A DNA stretch of 64,000 nucleotides from Micropruina glycogenica (GCF_900289045.1 NZ_LT985188.1:310001-374000), one strand, 5' to 3'; positions 1 through 12,202 are shown, numbered from the stretch's first letter. Program-made: numbers and translations. The notes: generated by a model not told the origin, from the letters alone.

Positions 1-503
1 GGGTCGGCGGGCAGAAACGGACGCGGGTAGCCGAACTGCTTCTTCAGAGCTCCGGTGGTGACGTAGCGCCCGATCGTGCCGTCGGTGTTGCTGAGCAGTT
101 TCGAGGTGAGCGGCAGCTTGCCGGTCAGGCGGCCCTCGACGTAGAGCGCGCCGAGCCGTTGGCCCAGTCCGTCGGCGACGGTGATCGACTGGTCGTAGCC
201 GCTGCCGTCCGCCGAGCGGTACTCGGCGTCCTGCAGGGCGCGGAACCGCTGCACCGAGGTGGCGTTGTGATTCACCCAGCTGGCCACGCGGTCGTTCCAG
301 GCCAGGGTGACGACGTCTTTGACCGTGCCGCTCAGGTCGGCCTTGCCGCTGGCGCGCCAGCGGTAGTTGAACGCGGCCAGCGCGGCACTCAGGTCGGGCT
401 TGGTCTTGTCGCTGGAGTAGCCGGACGCTGCCGCGGCGGGTTGGGTGGTGAGGCCCACGGTGAGCGCGACCAACAGCACACCGGCCGCACGGCGTCGGTG
501 CAT
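1..503 (-). CDS. Secreted PAP2-family phosphatase, C-terminal part outside window
   Basis: The frame starts at the ATG complementary to 501-503 and runs off the left edge, so only about 167 N-terminal residues are visible. It opens with an Arg-rich signal peptide (MHRRRAAG, then a Leu/Val-rich core ending in PAAAASG), so the mature protein should be exported. Near the visible end, KKQFGYPRPF fits the K-x6-RP first motif of the PAP2/class A acid phosphatase superfamily. The histidine-bearing second and third motifs would lie beyond the edge and cannot be checked. Likely role: extracytoplasmic phosphomonoesterase or phosphatidate-type phosphatase, substrate unknown. It is divergent from hutH across 160 bp and need not be functionally linked to it. 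Confidence 0.7.
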   Translation of the reverse strand, partial: MHRRRAAGVLLVALTVGLTTQPAAAASGYSSDKTKPDLSAALAAFNYRWRASGKADLSGTVKDVVTLAWNDRVASWVNHNATSVQRFRALQDAEYRSADGSGYDQSITVADGLGQRLGALYVEGRLTGKLPLTSKLLSNTDGTIGRYVTTGALKKQFGYPRPFLPAD

Positions 504-663
504 GGGGGCTCCTTCGACAATGGGTCTCTCAGCAGCGTCACCCGAGCGGCACGATGGGGCGTGGCGAACTCGCGTGCGCGCCTACTCGGATCCGAGACGC
601 AGCCCGGGTGAGGCTGGCCCGCGGGGCGACGAGCCGTCACCGTGTAGACGAGAGGAGACGTCC

Positions 664-2220
664 ATGGCCATCGGTGCGGTTGAGGTCGGCGTGGTTCGGG
701 TCGGTATGGGCCCGGTCAGCCGTGACGAGGTGGTGGCTGTCGCCCGCCACGACGCTCGGGTGACGCTCGCGCCCGACGCGCTGGCCGCACTGGCCGCCAC
801 GCGTCAGCGCATCGAGGCGCTGGCAGTGGCCGATCGTCCGGTCTACGGCGTCTCGACCGGGTTCGGCGCCCTGGCCACCCGGCACATTCCGGGCGATCGG
901 CGCGTCGACCTGCAGCGAAGCCTGATCCGCTCGCACGCAGCCGGGTCGGGGCCCGAGGTCGAGCGCGAGGTCGTCCGCGCGATGATGTTGCTGCGGCTGT
1001 CGACGCTGGCCACGGGCCGCACCGGGGTTCGTCCGGTGGTGGCCGAAACCTACGCCGCCCTGCTCAACGCGGGGATCACGCCGATCGTGCACGAGTTCGG
1101 ATCGCTCGGCTGTTCGGGCGACCTGGCCCCGCTGGCGCATTGCGCGCTCGCGGTGATGGGTGAGGGATTCGTGCGCGACGCGGGCGGCGAGCGCCGGGCG
1201 GCCGGCGCGGCCCTGCGCGACGCCGGCATCGAGCCGGTGACGCTGGCCGAGAAGGAGGGTCTGGCCCTGATCAACGGCACCGACGGCATGTTGGGCCAGT
1301 TGATTCTCGCCGGCCACGACCTCGCGGCGCTGCTGACCACGGCCGACATCACCGCCGCGATGAGCGTCGAGGCGCTGTTGGGCACGCCCCGGGTGTTCGC
1401 TCCCGACCTGCAGGCGTTGCGGCCGCAGCCGGGCCAGGCGGCGGGCGCCCGAGTCATCGCGGCGATGCTGGACGGCTCAGAGATCGCCGCCGGGCACGCC
1501 GACGACGAATGCCCCATCGTGCAGGACGCCTACTCGCTGCGCTGCGCGCCCCAGGTGAGCGGCGCGGCCCGCGACACGCTCGCGCACTGTTGCTGGGTGG
1601 CCGAGAACGAACTGGCCTCGGCGATCGACAACCCGGTGGTGACGCTGGATGGCCGGGTCGAAAGCAATGGCAACTTTCACGGCGCGCCGGTGGCGTACGC
1701 GCTGGACTTTCTGGCCATTCCGGTGGCCGATGTGGCCTCGATGAGCGAGCGCCGCACCGATCGGCTACTCGACGTGAAGCGCAGCCACGGGCTGCCGCCG
1801 TTCCTGGCCGGCGACCCGGGGGTCGACTCGGGGCACATGATTCTGCAGTACACCCAGGCCGGCATCGTGTCGGAGCTGAAGCGGCTCGCCGTGCCGGCCT
1901 CGGTCGACTCGATCCCCTCATCGGCCATGCAAGAAGACCACGTGTCGATGGGTTGGGCGGCGGCGCGCAAGCTGCGTCGCGCGCTCGACGGGCTCACCCG
2001 CGTGCTGGCTGGTGAGGCACTCAGTGCGGCGCGGGCGCTGGAGCTGCGCGAGCGTCGTCCGGCCCCGGCCACCGCGGCGGTGCGCGACCGCATTCGTCAG
2101 GTGGTCGATGGCGTCGGCCCCGACCGCTTTCTGGCACCCGAGATCGAGGCCGTGGTCGAACTCGTGCGTGACGGCGCTCTTATCGCCGCCGCGGAGCGAA
2201 TCACCGGCCCGCTTGAGTGA
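664..2220 (+). CDS. hutH: Histidine ammonia-lyase
   Basis: Histidine ammonia-lyase converts L-histidine to urocanate and ammonia, the first step of histidine degradation in the cytosol. The product is 518 aa, normal for the family. The ATG at 664 is chosen because GAGGAGA lies just upstream; the frame is open further upstream but without such a site. Visible motifs are YGVSTGFG (residues 61-68, catalytic Tyr region) and GSLGCSGDLAPLAH around residues 146-159, which forms the MIO electrophile. The MIO tripeptide here is Cys-Ser-Gly (150-152) rather than the textbook Ala-Ser-Gly; as far as I recall, this variant is usual in actinobacterial HutH. The gene is separated from hutUIG by a convergent IclR regulator and a repeat array, so it probably has its own promoter in the 504-663 gap. 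Confidence 0.95.
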   Translation: MAIGAVEVGVVRVGMGPVSRDEVVAVARHDARVTLAPDALAALAATRQRIEALAVADRPVYGVSTGFGALATRHIPGDRRVDLQRSLIRSHAAGSGPEVEREVVRAMMLLRLSTLATGRTGVRPVVAETYAALLNAGITPIVHEFGSLGCSGDLAPLAHCALAVMGEGFVRDAGGERRAAGAALRDAGIEPVTLAEKEGLALINGTDGMLGQLILAGHDLAALLTTADITAAMSVEALLGTPRVFAPDLQALRPQPGQAAGARVIAAMLDGSEIAAGHADDECPIVQDAYSLRCAPQVSGAARDTLAHCCWVAENELASAIDNPVVTLDGRVESNGNFHGAPVAYALDFLAIPVADVASMSERRTDRLLDVKRSHGLPPFLAGDPGVDSGHMILQYTQAGIVSELKRLAVPASVDSIPSSAMQEDHVSMGWAAARKLRRALDGLTRVLAGEALSAARALELRERRPAPATAAVRDRIRQVVDGVGPDRFLAPEIEAVVELVRDGALIAAAERITGPLE

Positions 2221-2230
2221 TCGCATGTCA

Positions 2231-2460
2231 GGGGACGGTTCTCCAACGGTTGGGGGACGGTTCTCCGACGGTTGGGGGACGGTTCTCCGACGGTTGGAGA
2301 ATGTGAAGTCACGGACCTTCGTAGACGGTTGGAGAACCGTCCCCTTGTTGGTTGGAGAACCGTCCCCTTGTTGGTTGCAGAACCGTCCCCTTGTTGGTTG
2401 GAGAACCGTCCCCTTGTTGGTTGGAGAACCGTCCCCTTGTTGGTTGGAGAACCGTCCCCA
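2231..2460. repeat. Inverted array of GGGGACGGTT units between convergent hutH and iclR
   Basis: Three direct copies of a 22-bp unit beginning GGGGACGGTTCTCC start at 2231, 2253 and 2275. After a short core (about 2301-2325) come six copies of a 23-bp unit containing GGAGAACCGTCCCC in inverted orientation, with CCGTCCCC at 2337, 2360, 2383, 2406, 2429 and 2452. The two halves can pair into long hairpins. The array fills the whole gap between the hutH stop and the regulator stop, so a bidirectional terminator role is plausible. The unit resembles REP-type sequences mobilised elsewhere by Y1/RAYT transposases (inference); no such transposase is in the window. A second array with the same core motif is at 54967-55240. 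Confidence 0.9.
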
Positions 2461-2465
2461 AACCG

Positions 2466-3245
2466 TCATTGCAGTCTCCGGGTGATCTCATTGGCGCCGG
2501 CCACCAGGTGCCCGATCAACTCGGACGGGTCGCGCAACGCCACCCGTGAGCGCCAGGTGCAGCTCAGGGCGGCCACCGGCTGACGGTGCAGGTCGAAGAT
2601 CGCCGCACCGGCCGAGCGCAGACCCGCTCCGATCAACTCGACCTCTTCGGACCAGCCCTGCGCGCGTTCCAGGGCGAGGGCGGTCTGTAACTCCTCCAGC
2701 GAGCGCGGCCCACGACCCGTCCGCGAGGTGAAGTCGCCCGGCTTGCTGTACAGCGCCTGCAACTGCTCGATGGGCAGGTGGGCCAGAATCGCCCGGCCGT
2801 TCGCGGTCAGGTGGGCCGGCAGCAACACCCCGACCGCGGTGACCAGCGGGGGCTCGTGTTCGCTCTGCTTGGCCGGGTACTCCTTCAGCAGGTACAGCGT
2901 GCTTGCCCCGCGCAGAATGCCCAGGTGCACGGTGATGCCCGCCGCGGCCGCGACCGATCGCAGCACCGGACGCGCCAGCCGCTCCATCTGGTCGTGCATG
3001 GTGAAGGCCGACGACAGCTGATACGCCGCCGCCCCCAGGGCATAACCCCTTGCCTCGGGCACATACACGGTGAACCCGCGCTCGGTGAGCACCGTGAGAA
3101 TGTGGTACGCCGACGACCGCGGCAGTCCGAGGTCGCGGGCGATCGTCGAGGCCGGCACCGTGCCCGTCCGCTGGGCCAGGTAACTCAGCATGTCGAGCGC
3201 GCGGCCGACCGCGGGCGACGTGCTCGACTCGTTCGCCACCGTCAT
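2466..3245 (-). CDS. IclR-family regulator, probable hut repressor
   Basis: A 259-aa protein with an N-terminal winged helix-turn-helix (about residues 10-70: AVGRALDMLSYLAQ, then DLGLPRSSAYHILTVL) followed by an IclR effector domain (LVTAVGVLLPAHLTANGRAILAHLP). IclR proteins bind small carboxylic acids and usually control neighbouring catabolic genes. It is divergent from hutU-hutI-hutG with a 123-bp shared upstream region and convergent with hutH, so control of histidine degradation with urocanate or a later intermediate as effector is the best guess. Its stop codon sits directly against the repeat array. No clear palindromic operator could be picked out by eye in 3246-3368. Confidence 0.88.
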   Translation of the reverse strand: MTVANESSTSPAVGRALDMLSYLAQRTGTVPASTIARDLGLPRSSAYHILTVLTERGFTVYVPEARGYALGAAAYQLSSAFTMHDQMERLARPVLRSVAAAAGITVHLGILRGASTLYLLKEYPAKQSEHEPPLVTAVGVLLPAHLTANGRAILAHLPIEQLQALYSKPGDFTSRTGRGPRSLEELQTALALERAQGWSEEVELIGAGLRSAGAAIFDLHRQPVAALSCTWRSRVALRDPSELIGHLVAGANEITRRLQ

Positions 3246-3368
3246 GCTCCGTTCTTGCTTCGACCGCGATCACTGTAGGGGCCAGTCTGTCTCGGATACC
3301 AGATGCGCCAGGCTTGCCTCGTGCATCCACCCCTTGGCTGACCAATGCTGAAGGTGAGAGGAGCACCC

Positions 3369-5072
<1,704 letters not shown>

Positions 5073-5077
5073 GCGCC

Positions 5078-6259
5078 GTGAGCGTGCTGATCGACAACAT
5101 CGGCTCGCTGGTCACCAACGACCCTGCGCACGGCGGCCTGCTCGGGGCGATCACCGACGCCGCCGTCGTGCTCGACGGCGACCGCATCGCCTGGGTGGGG
5201 CCCCGTGCCGAACTGGACGGCGCGGGCGCCGACGAGCGCCTCGACGCCGGTGGCAGGGCGGTCGTCCCGGGGTTCGTCGAAAGCCACAGTCACCTGGTGT
5301 TCGCCGGCGAGCGCGCGGAGGAGTTCGCGGCCCGCATGGCGGGGGAGTCGTACGCCGCGGGCGGCATCAGATCGACGCTGGCGAAGACGCGGGCCGCCAC
5401 CGACGACGAGCTGGGCGGCAACGTCGCCCGGCTCACCGGCGAGTACCTGGCCCAGGGCACGACCACCGTCGAGATCAAGTCGGGCTACGGCCAGAGCGTG
5501 CCCGACGAGCGGCGCAGCCTGCAGGTCGCCGGCTCGCATACACCGTTCGCCACGCTGTTGGCCGCGCACGTGACGCCGCCGGAGTTCGCCGGCCGCACCG
5601 ACGACTACGTGGCGATGGTGATCCACCAGATGATTCCCGCCTGCGCGCCGCTCGCGGGTTGGGTCGACGTGTTCTGCGAGGTCGGCGCCTTCGACGAGCA
5701 CCAGTCGCGGGCCGTGCTGGCCGCCGGAAAAGCCGCCGGACTAGGGGTGAAGGTGCACGGCAACCAGCTGCACCAGGGCCCCGGCGTGCAGCTCGCCGTC
5801 GAACTCGACGCCACCTCGGTCGACCACGTCTGCCACACCACCGACGCCGACATCGAGGCGCTGGCCACGTCGTCCACCGTGGCAACCCTGCTGCCCGCCG
5901 CCGACTTCAGCACCCGCAACCGCTACCCCGACGCCCGCCGGCTCTGGGACGCCGGCGTCACCGTGGCGCTGGGGGCCGACTGCAATCCGGGCACGTCCTA
6001 CACCACGTCGATGCCGTTCGTGATCGCGCTGGCCGTCCGAGACCTGCGGCTGAGCCCCGACGAAGCGCTCTGGGCCGCGACCGCCGGCGGAGCCAAGGCG
6101 CTGGGCCGCGACGACCTGGGCGTGCTGCGCCCCGGCGCGGTGGCCGACCTGGCTCTGTTGGACGCCCCGAGTCACCTGCACCTGGCCTACCGACCCGGCG
6201 TGCCGCTGGTCGTGGCCGTGGTCAAGAACGGCGCGCCGGCAAGGGGGCGATGGACGTGA
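5078..6259 (+). CDS. hutI: Imidazolonepropionase
   Basis: This amidohydrolase-superfamily enzyme opens the imidazolone ring of 4-imidazolone-5-propionate to give N-formimidoyl-L-glutamate. It is 393 aa from a GTG at 5078, five bases after the hutU stop. Metal-site elements include [12 protein letters not shown] (HxH), [21 protein letters not shown] and the late Asp in [15 protein letters not shown], a form typical of actinobacterial HutI. Its last codons overlap the start of hutG by 10 bp, so translation of the two is probably coupled. Confidence 0.95.
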   Translation: MSVLIDNIGSLVTNDPAHGGLLGAITDAAVVLDGDRIAWVGPRAELDGAGADERLDAGGRAVVPGFVESHSHLVFAGERAEEFAARMAGESYAAGGIRSTLAKTRAATDDELGGNVARLTGEYLAQGTTTVEIKSGYGQSVPDERRSLQVAGSHTPFATLLAAHVTPPEFAGRTDDYVAMVIHQMIPACAPLAGWVDVFCEVGAFDEHQSRAVLAAGKAAGLGVKVHGNQLHQGPGVQLAVELDATSVDHVCHTTDADIEALATSSTVATLLPAADFSTRNRYPDARRLWDAGVTVALGADCNPGTSYTTSMPFVIALAVRDLRLSPDEALWAATAGGAKALGRDDLGVLRPGAVADLALLDAPSHLHLAYRPGVPLVVAVVKNGAPARGRWT

Positions 6260-7152
6260 TCGACCGCGAACCCGTGCGCTGGAAGGGCCGCGAGGACGGC
6301 CCCGGCGCCGAGCACGCCCGCTGGCACCACATCGTGACCGTGGCGCCAGGCGATGTCGCGATCGTCGGTTTCGCCAGCGACGAAGGCGTGCGGCGCAACC
6401 ACGGCCGGCTCGGCGCGGCCGAGGGGCCGACGGCGCTGCGCACGATGTTGGCCAACCTCGCCGACCCCGGACGTCCCGTCACCGATCTCGGCGACGTGGT
6501 GGTGGCCGACGGCAACCTCGAAGCGGGGCAGGCGCGGCTCGGTGCCGTGGTCGGCGGGCTACTCGACCGCGAGGCGCTGCCGCTCGTACTCGGCGGCGGC
6601 CATGCGGTCGCCTACGGCAGCGGCCTGGGCTGGACGGATCGAAGCGAGACCTGGGGCGTGCTCAACCTCGACGCCCACCTCGACCTGCGCCAGGCCCCGA
6701 TCGCCACGTCGGGCACGCCGTTCCGCCAGCTTGCCGATGATCTCGCCGCAGCCGGACGCCCCTTCCACTACTCGGTGATCGGCGTCAGCCGGCCCAGCAA
6801 CACTCGGGCCCTGTTCGACACCGCCGACCGGCTGGGCGTCGAGATCCTGTACGACGTCGACACCGACGCCACCAGCGCCGTCGCCGCGGCCGAGGCTCTG
6901 CTGAGCAGGGTCGACCGGGTGCACCTGACCCTCGATCTGGACGTGCTGCCGGCGGCCGTCGCGCCGGGGGTGAGTGCCCCTGCGGCCTTCGGAGTGGCCC
7001 CTGCGGTGATCCTCGCGGTGCTGCGCACCGTGGCGGCGTCGGGCCGGCTCGGCCTGTTCGAGGTGGCCGAGCTCAACCCGCTGTTCGACGTCGACGCCCG
7101 CACCGCCCGCATCGCCGCCCGGTTCGTCGACGAGGTAGTGCGGCACCTGTGA
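6250..7152 (+). CDS. hutG: Formimidoylglutamase, arginase family
   Basis: HutG of the arginase/agmatinase fold hydrolyses formimidoylglutamate to glutamate and formamide, completing the short form of the hut pathway without a tetrahydrofolate transferase. It is 300 aa from the ATG at 6250, inside the end of hutI; a GTG at 6255 is out of frame with it. Manganese-ligand motifs are visible: [19 protein letters not shown] (DxHxD) and [14 protein letters not shown]. It is the last gene of the operon; a palindrome in the short gap to the convergent exporter operon may end transcription. Confidence 0.9.
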   Translation: MDVIDREPVRWKGREDGPGAEHARWHHIVTVAPGDVAIVGFASDEGVRRNHGRLGAAEGPTALRTMLANLADPGRPVTDLGDVVVADGNLEAGQARLGAVVGGLLDREALPLVLGGGHAVAYGSGLGWTDRSETWGVLNLDAHLDLRQAPIATSGTPFRQLADDLAAAGRPFHYSVIGVSRPSNTRALFDTADRLGVEILYDVDTDATSAVAAAEALLSRVDRVHLTLDLDVLPAAVAPGVSAPAAFGVAPAVILAVLRTVAASGRLGLFEVAELNPLFDVDARTARIAARFVDEVVRHL

Positions 7153-7177
7153 TCGTGCTCCTACCGCCGTTGGGAGA

Positions 7178-7198
7178 TCCCGGGTCAAGCCCGGGATG
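7178..7198. terminator. REP-like hairpin between convergent operons
   Basis: ATCCCGGG and CCCGGGAT form a perfect 8-bp stem with a TCAAG loop between the hutG stop and the stop of the convergent adaptor gene. There is no T run, so the evidence for termination is structure and position only. The flanks (GGGAG before, GATGAC after) resemble the dispersed REP palindromes found elsewhere in the window. Confidence 0.45.
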
Positions 7199-7210
7199 AC
7201 GGTGGTCGGG

Positions 7211-8962
7211 TCAGCGGCTGGCCGTCGCCGTCGGTTGGGCGCTGGGTTGGGTCGAGCTGCCACCGCCGGACTGGGCCGCCGTGGTGGCCTGAGCCGTCGC
7301 GGTGGTCGTCGTACGCCGCTGGTTGTTGTTGGTGTTGGTCGGCAACTCCGCGGTGTTGTCGGCCAAAACCACCGTGTCACCGGCGCTGATGCCCTGCTTG
7401 ATCTCGACCCATCCGCCGCCCACGGCGCCGGTGGTCACCTGCACCGTCGAGGCCGTGGACGAACCCGAGGCCAGCACCTGCACCGTGGCCGTACCGGTAC
7501 CGGTGGGTGTGACGGCCGAGGCCGGCACCCGCACCGCGTTGGTGGCCGAGGCCACCGGAATGGTCACCGACGCCTTCGCGCCCGAGGCCAGCAACCCGTC
7601 CGCGTCGGACACCGTCACCACCGTGGTGTAGGTGGGCGTGTCACCCGCGGTGCCGCTGGTTTCGACGGCGCTGATGCTGGTGATCGTGCCGGCCAGGGCC
7701 TTGGTCGACCCCGCCGGGGTCACGGTCACTTTCTGGCCGTTCTCGACCAGCGTGCGGGTGGCCAGCGGCAACTCGAAGCTCACCTGGGCGTTACCGCTGC
7801 CCACGATGGTGATCGCCCCCGCGCTGGACGCCGAGCCCTTCGACAGCTCGACCGTGCCGACCGTGCCCGCGATGGGAGCCAGCAGTTCGGCGTTGTCGAG
7901 GTCGTCCTGCGCCGCCTGCAGCGCCTGCTCGGCCTGCAGCAGCTTGGCCTTGGCCGACGCCACCTGGGCGGCGCTGACGGTGGCCGTGGTGGTCGACGAA
8001 CTGCTCGACGAGCCCGACTTGGTGCTCGACGAACCCGACGTGGTGTTGGACGATCCCGTGCCGCTCTGGCCGCCGGTGCCGCCGTTGCCGGACGGCTGCA
8101 CCAACTGCTGCACCACCGTCTGCAGGTTCGCGGTGGCCAGCTTGACCTGCGCGCGAGCCTCACCGCACGCCTTGAGCTCGGCATCGGTGGGGTCGTTGGC
8201 CTCGATGATCGCGTCCTGGTCTTCGACCGTCGCGGACGGGCTGGCCGACGGCGATTCGCTCTCGGTGGGCGTCGGCTCGGCCGACGGGCTGGCCGTTTCG
8301 GTGGTCGTCTCGGACGGGCTCGGGCTGGCCGACGGGCTCTCGCTCGTCGACGGGGACGGGCTCGCCGTCGGTTCGGGAACGGCCCCGAACACGGGTTCAC
8401 AAGCGACCTCTTCGGCCGCGACCGCAGTGGTGAGCGCCGTGGTGGCGGCCAGCAGGGGAGCAGGGTTGATGGTCACCCCACCCTGCGCACCCGACCCGCT
8501 GCCGCCAGAGCCGCTCGAACCCGAGCCGCTCGAACCCGAGCCGCTCGAACTCGAACTCGAGCCCGACGAGCCCGTCCGGCTGCTGGTGCTGGTGGGGTTC
8601 TGTGCCGAGTACAGGTTCGCCTTGGCCTCGGCCACCGACGTCTCGGCGTCGAGCACCGCCAACTGCAGCGGACCCTTCTTGAGCACCGCCAGCACGTCAC
8701 CGGCCTCGACCTGATCGCCGACGGCGACCTTCACGCTGCTCACCGTACCGTCGACGGCGAAGCTCGCCTCTGAGGTGTTGGTGCGCGCGATGGTGCCCGA
8801 GGTGGTGTAGGTCTGGGTCACGTCGCCGGTGCCGGCGGTTGCGGTGACGTACCTCGTCTGACTGGACGGGTTCGCCACCGCGACCCCCCACCCCACGCCG
8901 CCGACCACGGCCAGCGCGGTGCCGGCGATGATCACAGCCCGAAGGCGTCCATTGATGGCCAT
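7211..8962 (-). CDS. Membrane fusion (adaptor) protein with long Ser/Pro-rich insert
   Basis: A 583-aa protein with an N-terminal membrane anchor (RAVIIAGTALAVVGGVGWGVAVA), a lipoyl/barrel-sandwich half (VSSVKVAVGDQVEAGDVLAVL), a helical hairpin (AKAKLLQAEQALQAAQDDL), the second half (LLAPIAGTVGTVELSKG) and a beta-barrel. This is the layout of HlyD/MacA-type adaptors. Two low-complexity segments are inserted, a Ser/Gly stretch near residue 135 and a Pro/Ser/Thr/Glu stretch near 205-250 rich in SPSPS and TPTES. It is the last gene of the exporter operon, 3 bp after the permease, and is the second adaptor in it. Substrate unknown. Confidence 0.85.
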   Translation of the reverse strand: MAINGRLRAVIIAGTALAVVGGVGWGVAVANPSSQTRYVTATAGTGDVTQTYTTSGTIARTNTSEASFAVDGTVSSVKVAVGDQVEAGDVLAVLKKGPLQLAVLDAETSVAEAKANLYSAQNPTSTSSRTGSSGSSSSSSGSGSSGSGSSGSGGSGSGAQGGVTINPAPLLAATTALTTAVAAEEVACEPVFGAVPEPTASPSPSTSESPSASPSPSETTTETASPSAEPTPTESESPSASPSATVEDQDAIIEANDPTDAELKACGEARAQVKLATANLQTVVQQLVQPSGNGGTGGQSGTGSSNTTSGSSSTKSGSSSSSSTTTATVSAAQVASAKAKLLQAEQALQAAQDDLDNAELLAPIAGTVGTVELSKGSASSAGAITIVGSGNAQVSFELPLATRTLVENGQKVTVTPAGSTKALAGTITSISAVETSGTAGDTPTYTTVVTVSDADGLLASGAKASVTIPVASATNAVRVPASAVTPTGTGTATVQVLASGSSTASTVQVTTGAVGGGWVEIKQGISAGDTVVLADNTAELPTNTNNNQRRTTTTATAQATTAAQSGGGSSTQPSAQPTATASR

Positions 8963-8965
8963 GTG

Positions 8966-10195
8966 CTACTCACTCCTCAATGCGTCGATCGGGGCCAACT
9001 TCGCGGCCCGCGACGCGGGGTACACACCCGCCACCAGGCCGATACCCAGCGACACCACGAGCGCGAGCAGGGTGGCGGGTATCGAAATGGCGACCGAGAT
9101 GCCGATGATCGGGGTCAGAATCAGCGCGCCGGTGACCCCGATGGCGATGCCGAGCAGACCGCCCAGCGTGCCGAGAATGCCGGCCTCGACCAGGAACTGT
9201 TGCCGAATCACGCCCGGTGTGGCGCCCAGCGCCTTGCGCAGGCCGATCTCGCGCACCCGCTCGCTGACCGACACCAGCATGATGTTCATCACGCCGATGC
9301 CGCCGACCAGCAGCGAGATGCCGGCGATGCCGCCGAGCAGCACGGTCAGGATTCCGGTGATCGAGGTCGCGGTCTCGACCAGCGACGCCTGGGTGCTCAC
9401 CGAGAAGTCGGCGTTGTCGCTCGTCACGCCGTGCGAGGCGAGCAGCGCGGTCTTCACCTGCTGGTAGGCCGCCGACAGGCTGTCGGCGTCCTTACCCGAC
9501 AGGTAGATGGACGAGATGCTGTTGGCGTTGCTCGACGTCGACAACCGGGCTGCGTACGAGGTCAGCGGAACGAGCACGGTGTCGTCCTCGTTGCTGGTGC
9601 CCGAGGTGCCCTGGGTGTTCAGAATGCCGATCACGGTGAACGACGAGCCGTTGATGCTGATCGTCTGGCCGACCGGCGAGCCGTCGCTGAACAGTTCGGT
9701 GGCGGTGGTCGAGCCGATCACCGCCACGTTGCTCGAGCTGTCGAGTTCGTCGGTGGTGAAGAACCGTCCGGTGCTCACCGTGCGGGCGCGCACCGTCAGC
9801 CAGTCGGGCGTGGTGCCGACCACGGTCGAGGTCCAGGTGGTGCTGGAGCTCTGCAGCGATCCCGAGGTGCTCGACACCGGGGCGACCGCCGCGATGTCGG
9901 GGGCCACGGTCTTGTCGGCGAGCATGGTCGCATCGGCGGTGGTCAGGGTCGACACCGAGCCGCCGCCGCCACGAAAGCCGCCCGACGACGTCGACTGGCT
10001 GGGCGTCACCACGATCAGGTTCGAGCCCAGCGCGTTGATGCGTGAGGTGATCGAGGCCGAGGCGCCCTGGCCCAGGCCGACGGTCAGCATGACCGCCGCG
10101 ATGCCGATCAGAATGCCGAGCATGGTGAGCAGCGACCGCATGCGGCGCGCGTTGAGCGCCGAGATCGCGGTGCTGATCGTTTCTTTCCACTCCAT
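8966..10195 (-). CDS. MacB-type ABC transporter permease
   Basis: A 409-aa permease of the MacB/FtsX family: an N-terminal helix (MLGILIGIAAVMLTVGLGQG), a large extracytoplasmic MacB-like domain (about residues 45-270), then three C-terminal helices with the FtsX signature (LLVGGIGVMNIMLVSVSERV, followed by REIGLRKALGATPG). It starts one base after the ATPase gene stop. Such permeases are mechanotransmission exporters of peptides, lipoproteins or antibiotics; the Ser-rich regions of the two flanking adaptors give no substrate hint. Confidence 0.9.
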   Translation of the reverse strand: MEWKETISTAISALNARRMRSLLTMLGILIGIAAVMLTVGLGQGASASITSRINALGSNLIVVTPSQSTSSGGFRGGGGSVSTLTTADATMLADKTVAPDIAAVAPVSSTSGSLQSSSTTWTSTVVGTTPDWLTVRARTVSTGRFFTTDELDSSSNVAVIGSTTATELFSDGSPVGQTISINGSSFTVIGILNTQGTSGTSNEDDTVLVPLTSYAARLSTSSNANSISSIYLSGKDADSLSAAYQQVKTALLASHGVTSDNADFSVSTQASLVETATSITGILTVLLGGIAGISLLVGGIGVMNIMLVSVSERVREIGLRKALGATPGVIRQQFLVEAGILGTLGGLLGIAIGVTGALILTPIIGISVAISIPATLLALVVSLGIGLVAGVYPASRAAKLAPIDALRSE

Positions 10196-10196
10196 G

Positions 10197-10891
<695 letters not shown>

Positions 10892-10895
<4 letters not shown>

Positions 10896-12202
10896 CGCGT
10901 CGGCCCGTTTCCGCCGGTAACGCCGCCCGGTGGCTGCCCGCCGCCGAGACCGCCGCCGCCGAAGCCGCCGCCGCCGAAACCGCCACCGTTCTGATTATTG
11001 GTGCCGCTGCTGCTGGTGCCGCTGGGGCGCGTGAAGGTGATCTGCACGCTGTCGCCCTCTGAGAGGCCCTTGGTGATCTGGGTGTAGGTGCCGAACACCT
11101 TGCCCACGGTCACCTCGACAGTGCTCGTGGCGGTGCCGTTCACCTTGGTGACCACGGTCTTGCCGTTCTCGGTTCGAATCGCCGCAGTGGGCACGGTGAG
11201 CACGTTGTCGTAGCTGCCGGTGGTGATCACCGCCGTGCCGGTGGTGCCCGAGTAGAGGTCTTTGTGGGTGCCCGACAGGTTGATCACCACGGGGAACGTC
11301 GCCGCCCCGTCACTGGTCGAGGTGGCCACGATGCCGACCGAGGCGACCGTCCCCTTGATCGCCTCGGTGGCACCGGACGGCGTGACCTCGACCGACTGGC
11401 CGGCCTTCAGGCTGCCCAGGTCGGCGCTGCCGACGGTGCCTTCGAGCTTCCAGGTGGCTGTTGAGATCACGCTGAACTGGGCGGTGCTGGTCGTGCTGGT
11501 CGTCGAGCTGCTGCCGCTGCCGGAGGAACTGCTGCCGCCCGAGCCGCTGGATTTCGACGACGACGACGAGCCGCTGCCGGTGACGCTGTCGCCCTCGTCG
11601 GCGTTGACCGCGGCCACCGTTCCGGCGATGGGGGAGCGCAGCACCGCGTTGGCCAGGTCTTGCTTGGCGCTGGTCAGGGCGGCCTTGGCCGAGCTCACCT
11701 GCGCCTTGGCCGAGGCGATCGCCGCGCTGCTGCCGTCGTTGTCGACGACCTCGTCGTAGTTGGCGTTGGCCGTGGTCAGGTTGGCGCTGGCGACGTCCAC
11801 CGCGTCTTGCAGGTCGGTGTCGTCGACGCGGGCCAGCTTCTGGCCCTTGCTGACCGTGTCGCCGGCCTTCACATACACCGTGGTGATGGTGCCCGACACC
11901 GCGAAGTTGACGTCGGACTGCTTGCGCGGGCTCAGCGTGCCGTCGAGGCTGACCGTCTGGGTCTGGGTGCCGAGCGTGGCCTGTACCGTGCGCGACGTGG
12001 TCTGGTTGGCCGCGGTGTTGCGCGAACGCGAGAACATCCAGCCGCCCACGCCGGCCGCCACCAGCACCACGAAGGCGACTGACAGCAACAGCCATTTCTT
12101 GCCAGACATACGAAAACGGCGCCGTTTGGGTGGCACCGTCGCCGGGTCGGTCACGTCTGCGCTTTGCCCTTCGGCGGCCGCGCTTGGTTCATCGGTTGAC
12201 AT
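10892..12202 (-). CDS. Membrane fusion (adaptor) protein, first gene of exporter operon
   Basis: A 436-aa adaptor with a cytoplasmic N-terminal tail, one membrane helix (WLLLSVAFVVLVAAGVGGWMF), a biotinyl-lipoyl half motif (ITTVYVKAGDTVSKGQKLARV), a helical hairpin, the second half (LRSPIAGTVAAVNADEGDSV), a Ser-rich linker and a barrel domain. The C-terminus is a Gly-rich tail with repeated GGGFGG. The operon order is adaptor, ATPase, permease, second adaptor. Two different adaptors for one MacB-like pump could form a hetero-oligomer or serve as alternates (inference). Direct repeats upstream suggest response-regulator control. Confidence 0.85.

Noticed and set aside
445-663. Upstream extension of hutH
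   Set aside because: The frame is open but composition is antisense to the PAP2 signal peptide region, and the good ribosome site is at 650-660.
2231-2491. Minus-strand frame reading NQQGDGSPT repeats through the first GGGGACGGTT array
   Set aside because: Pure product of the short tandem units; it overlaps the regulator's stop and has no credible start or family.
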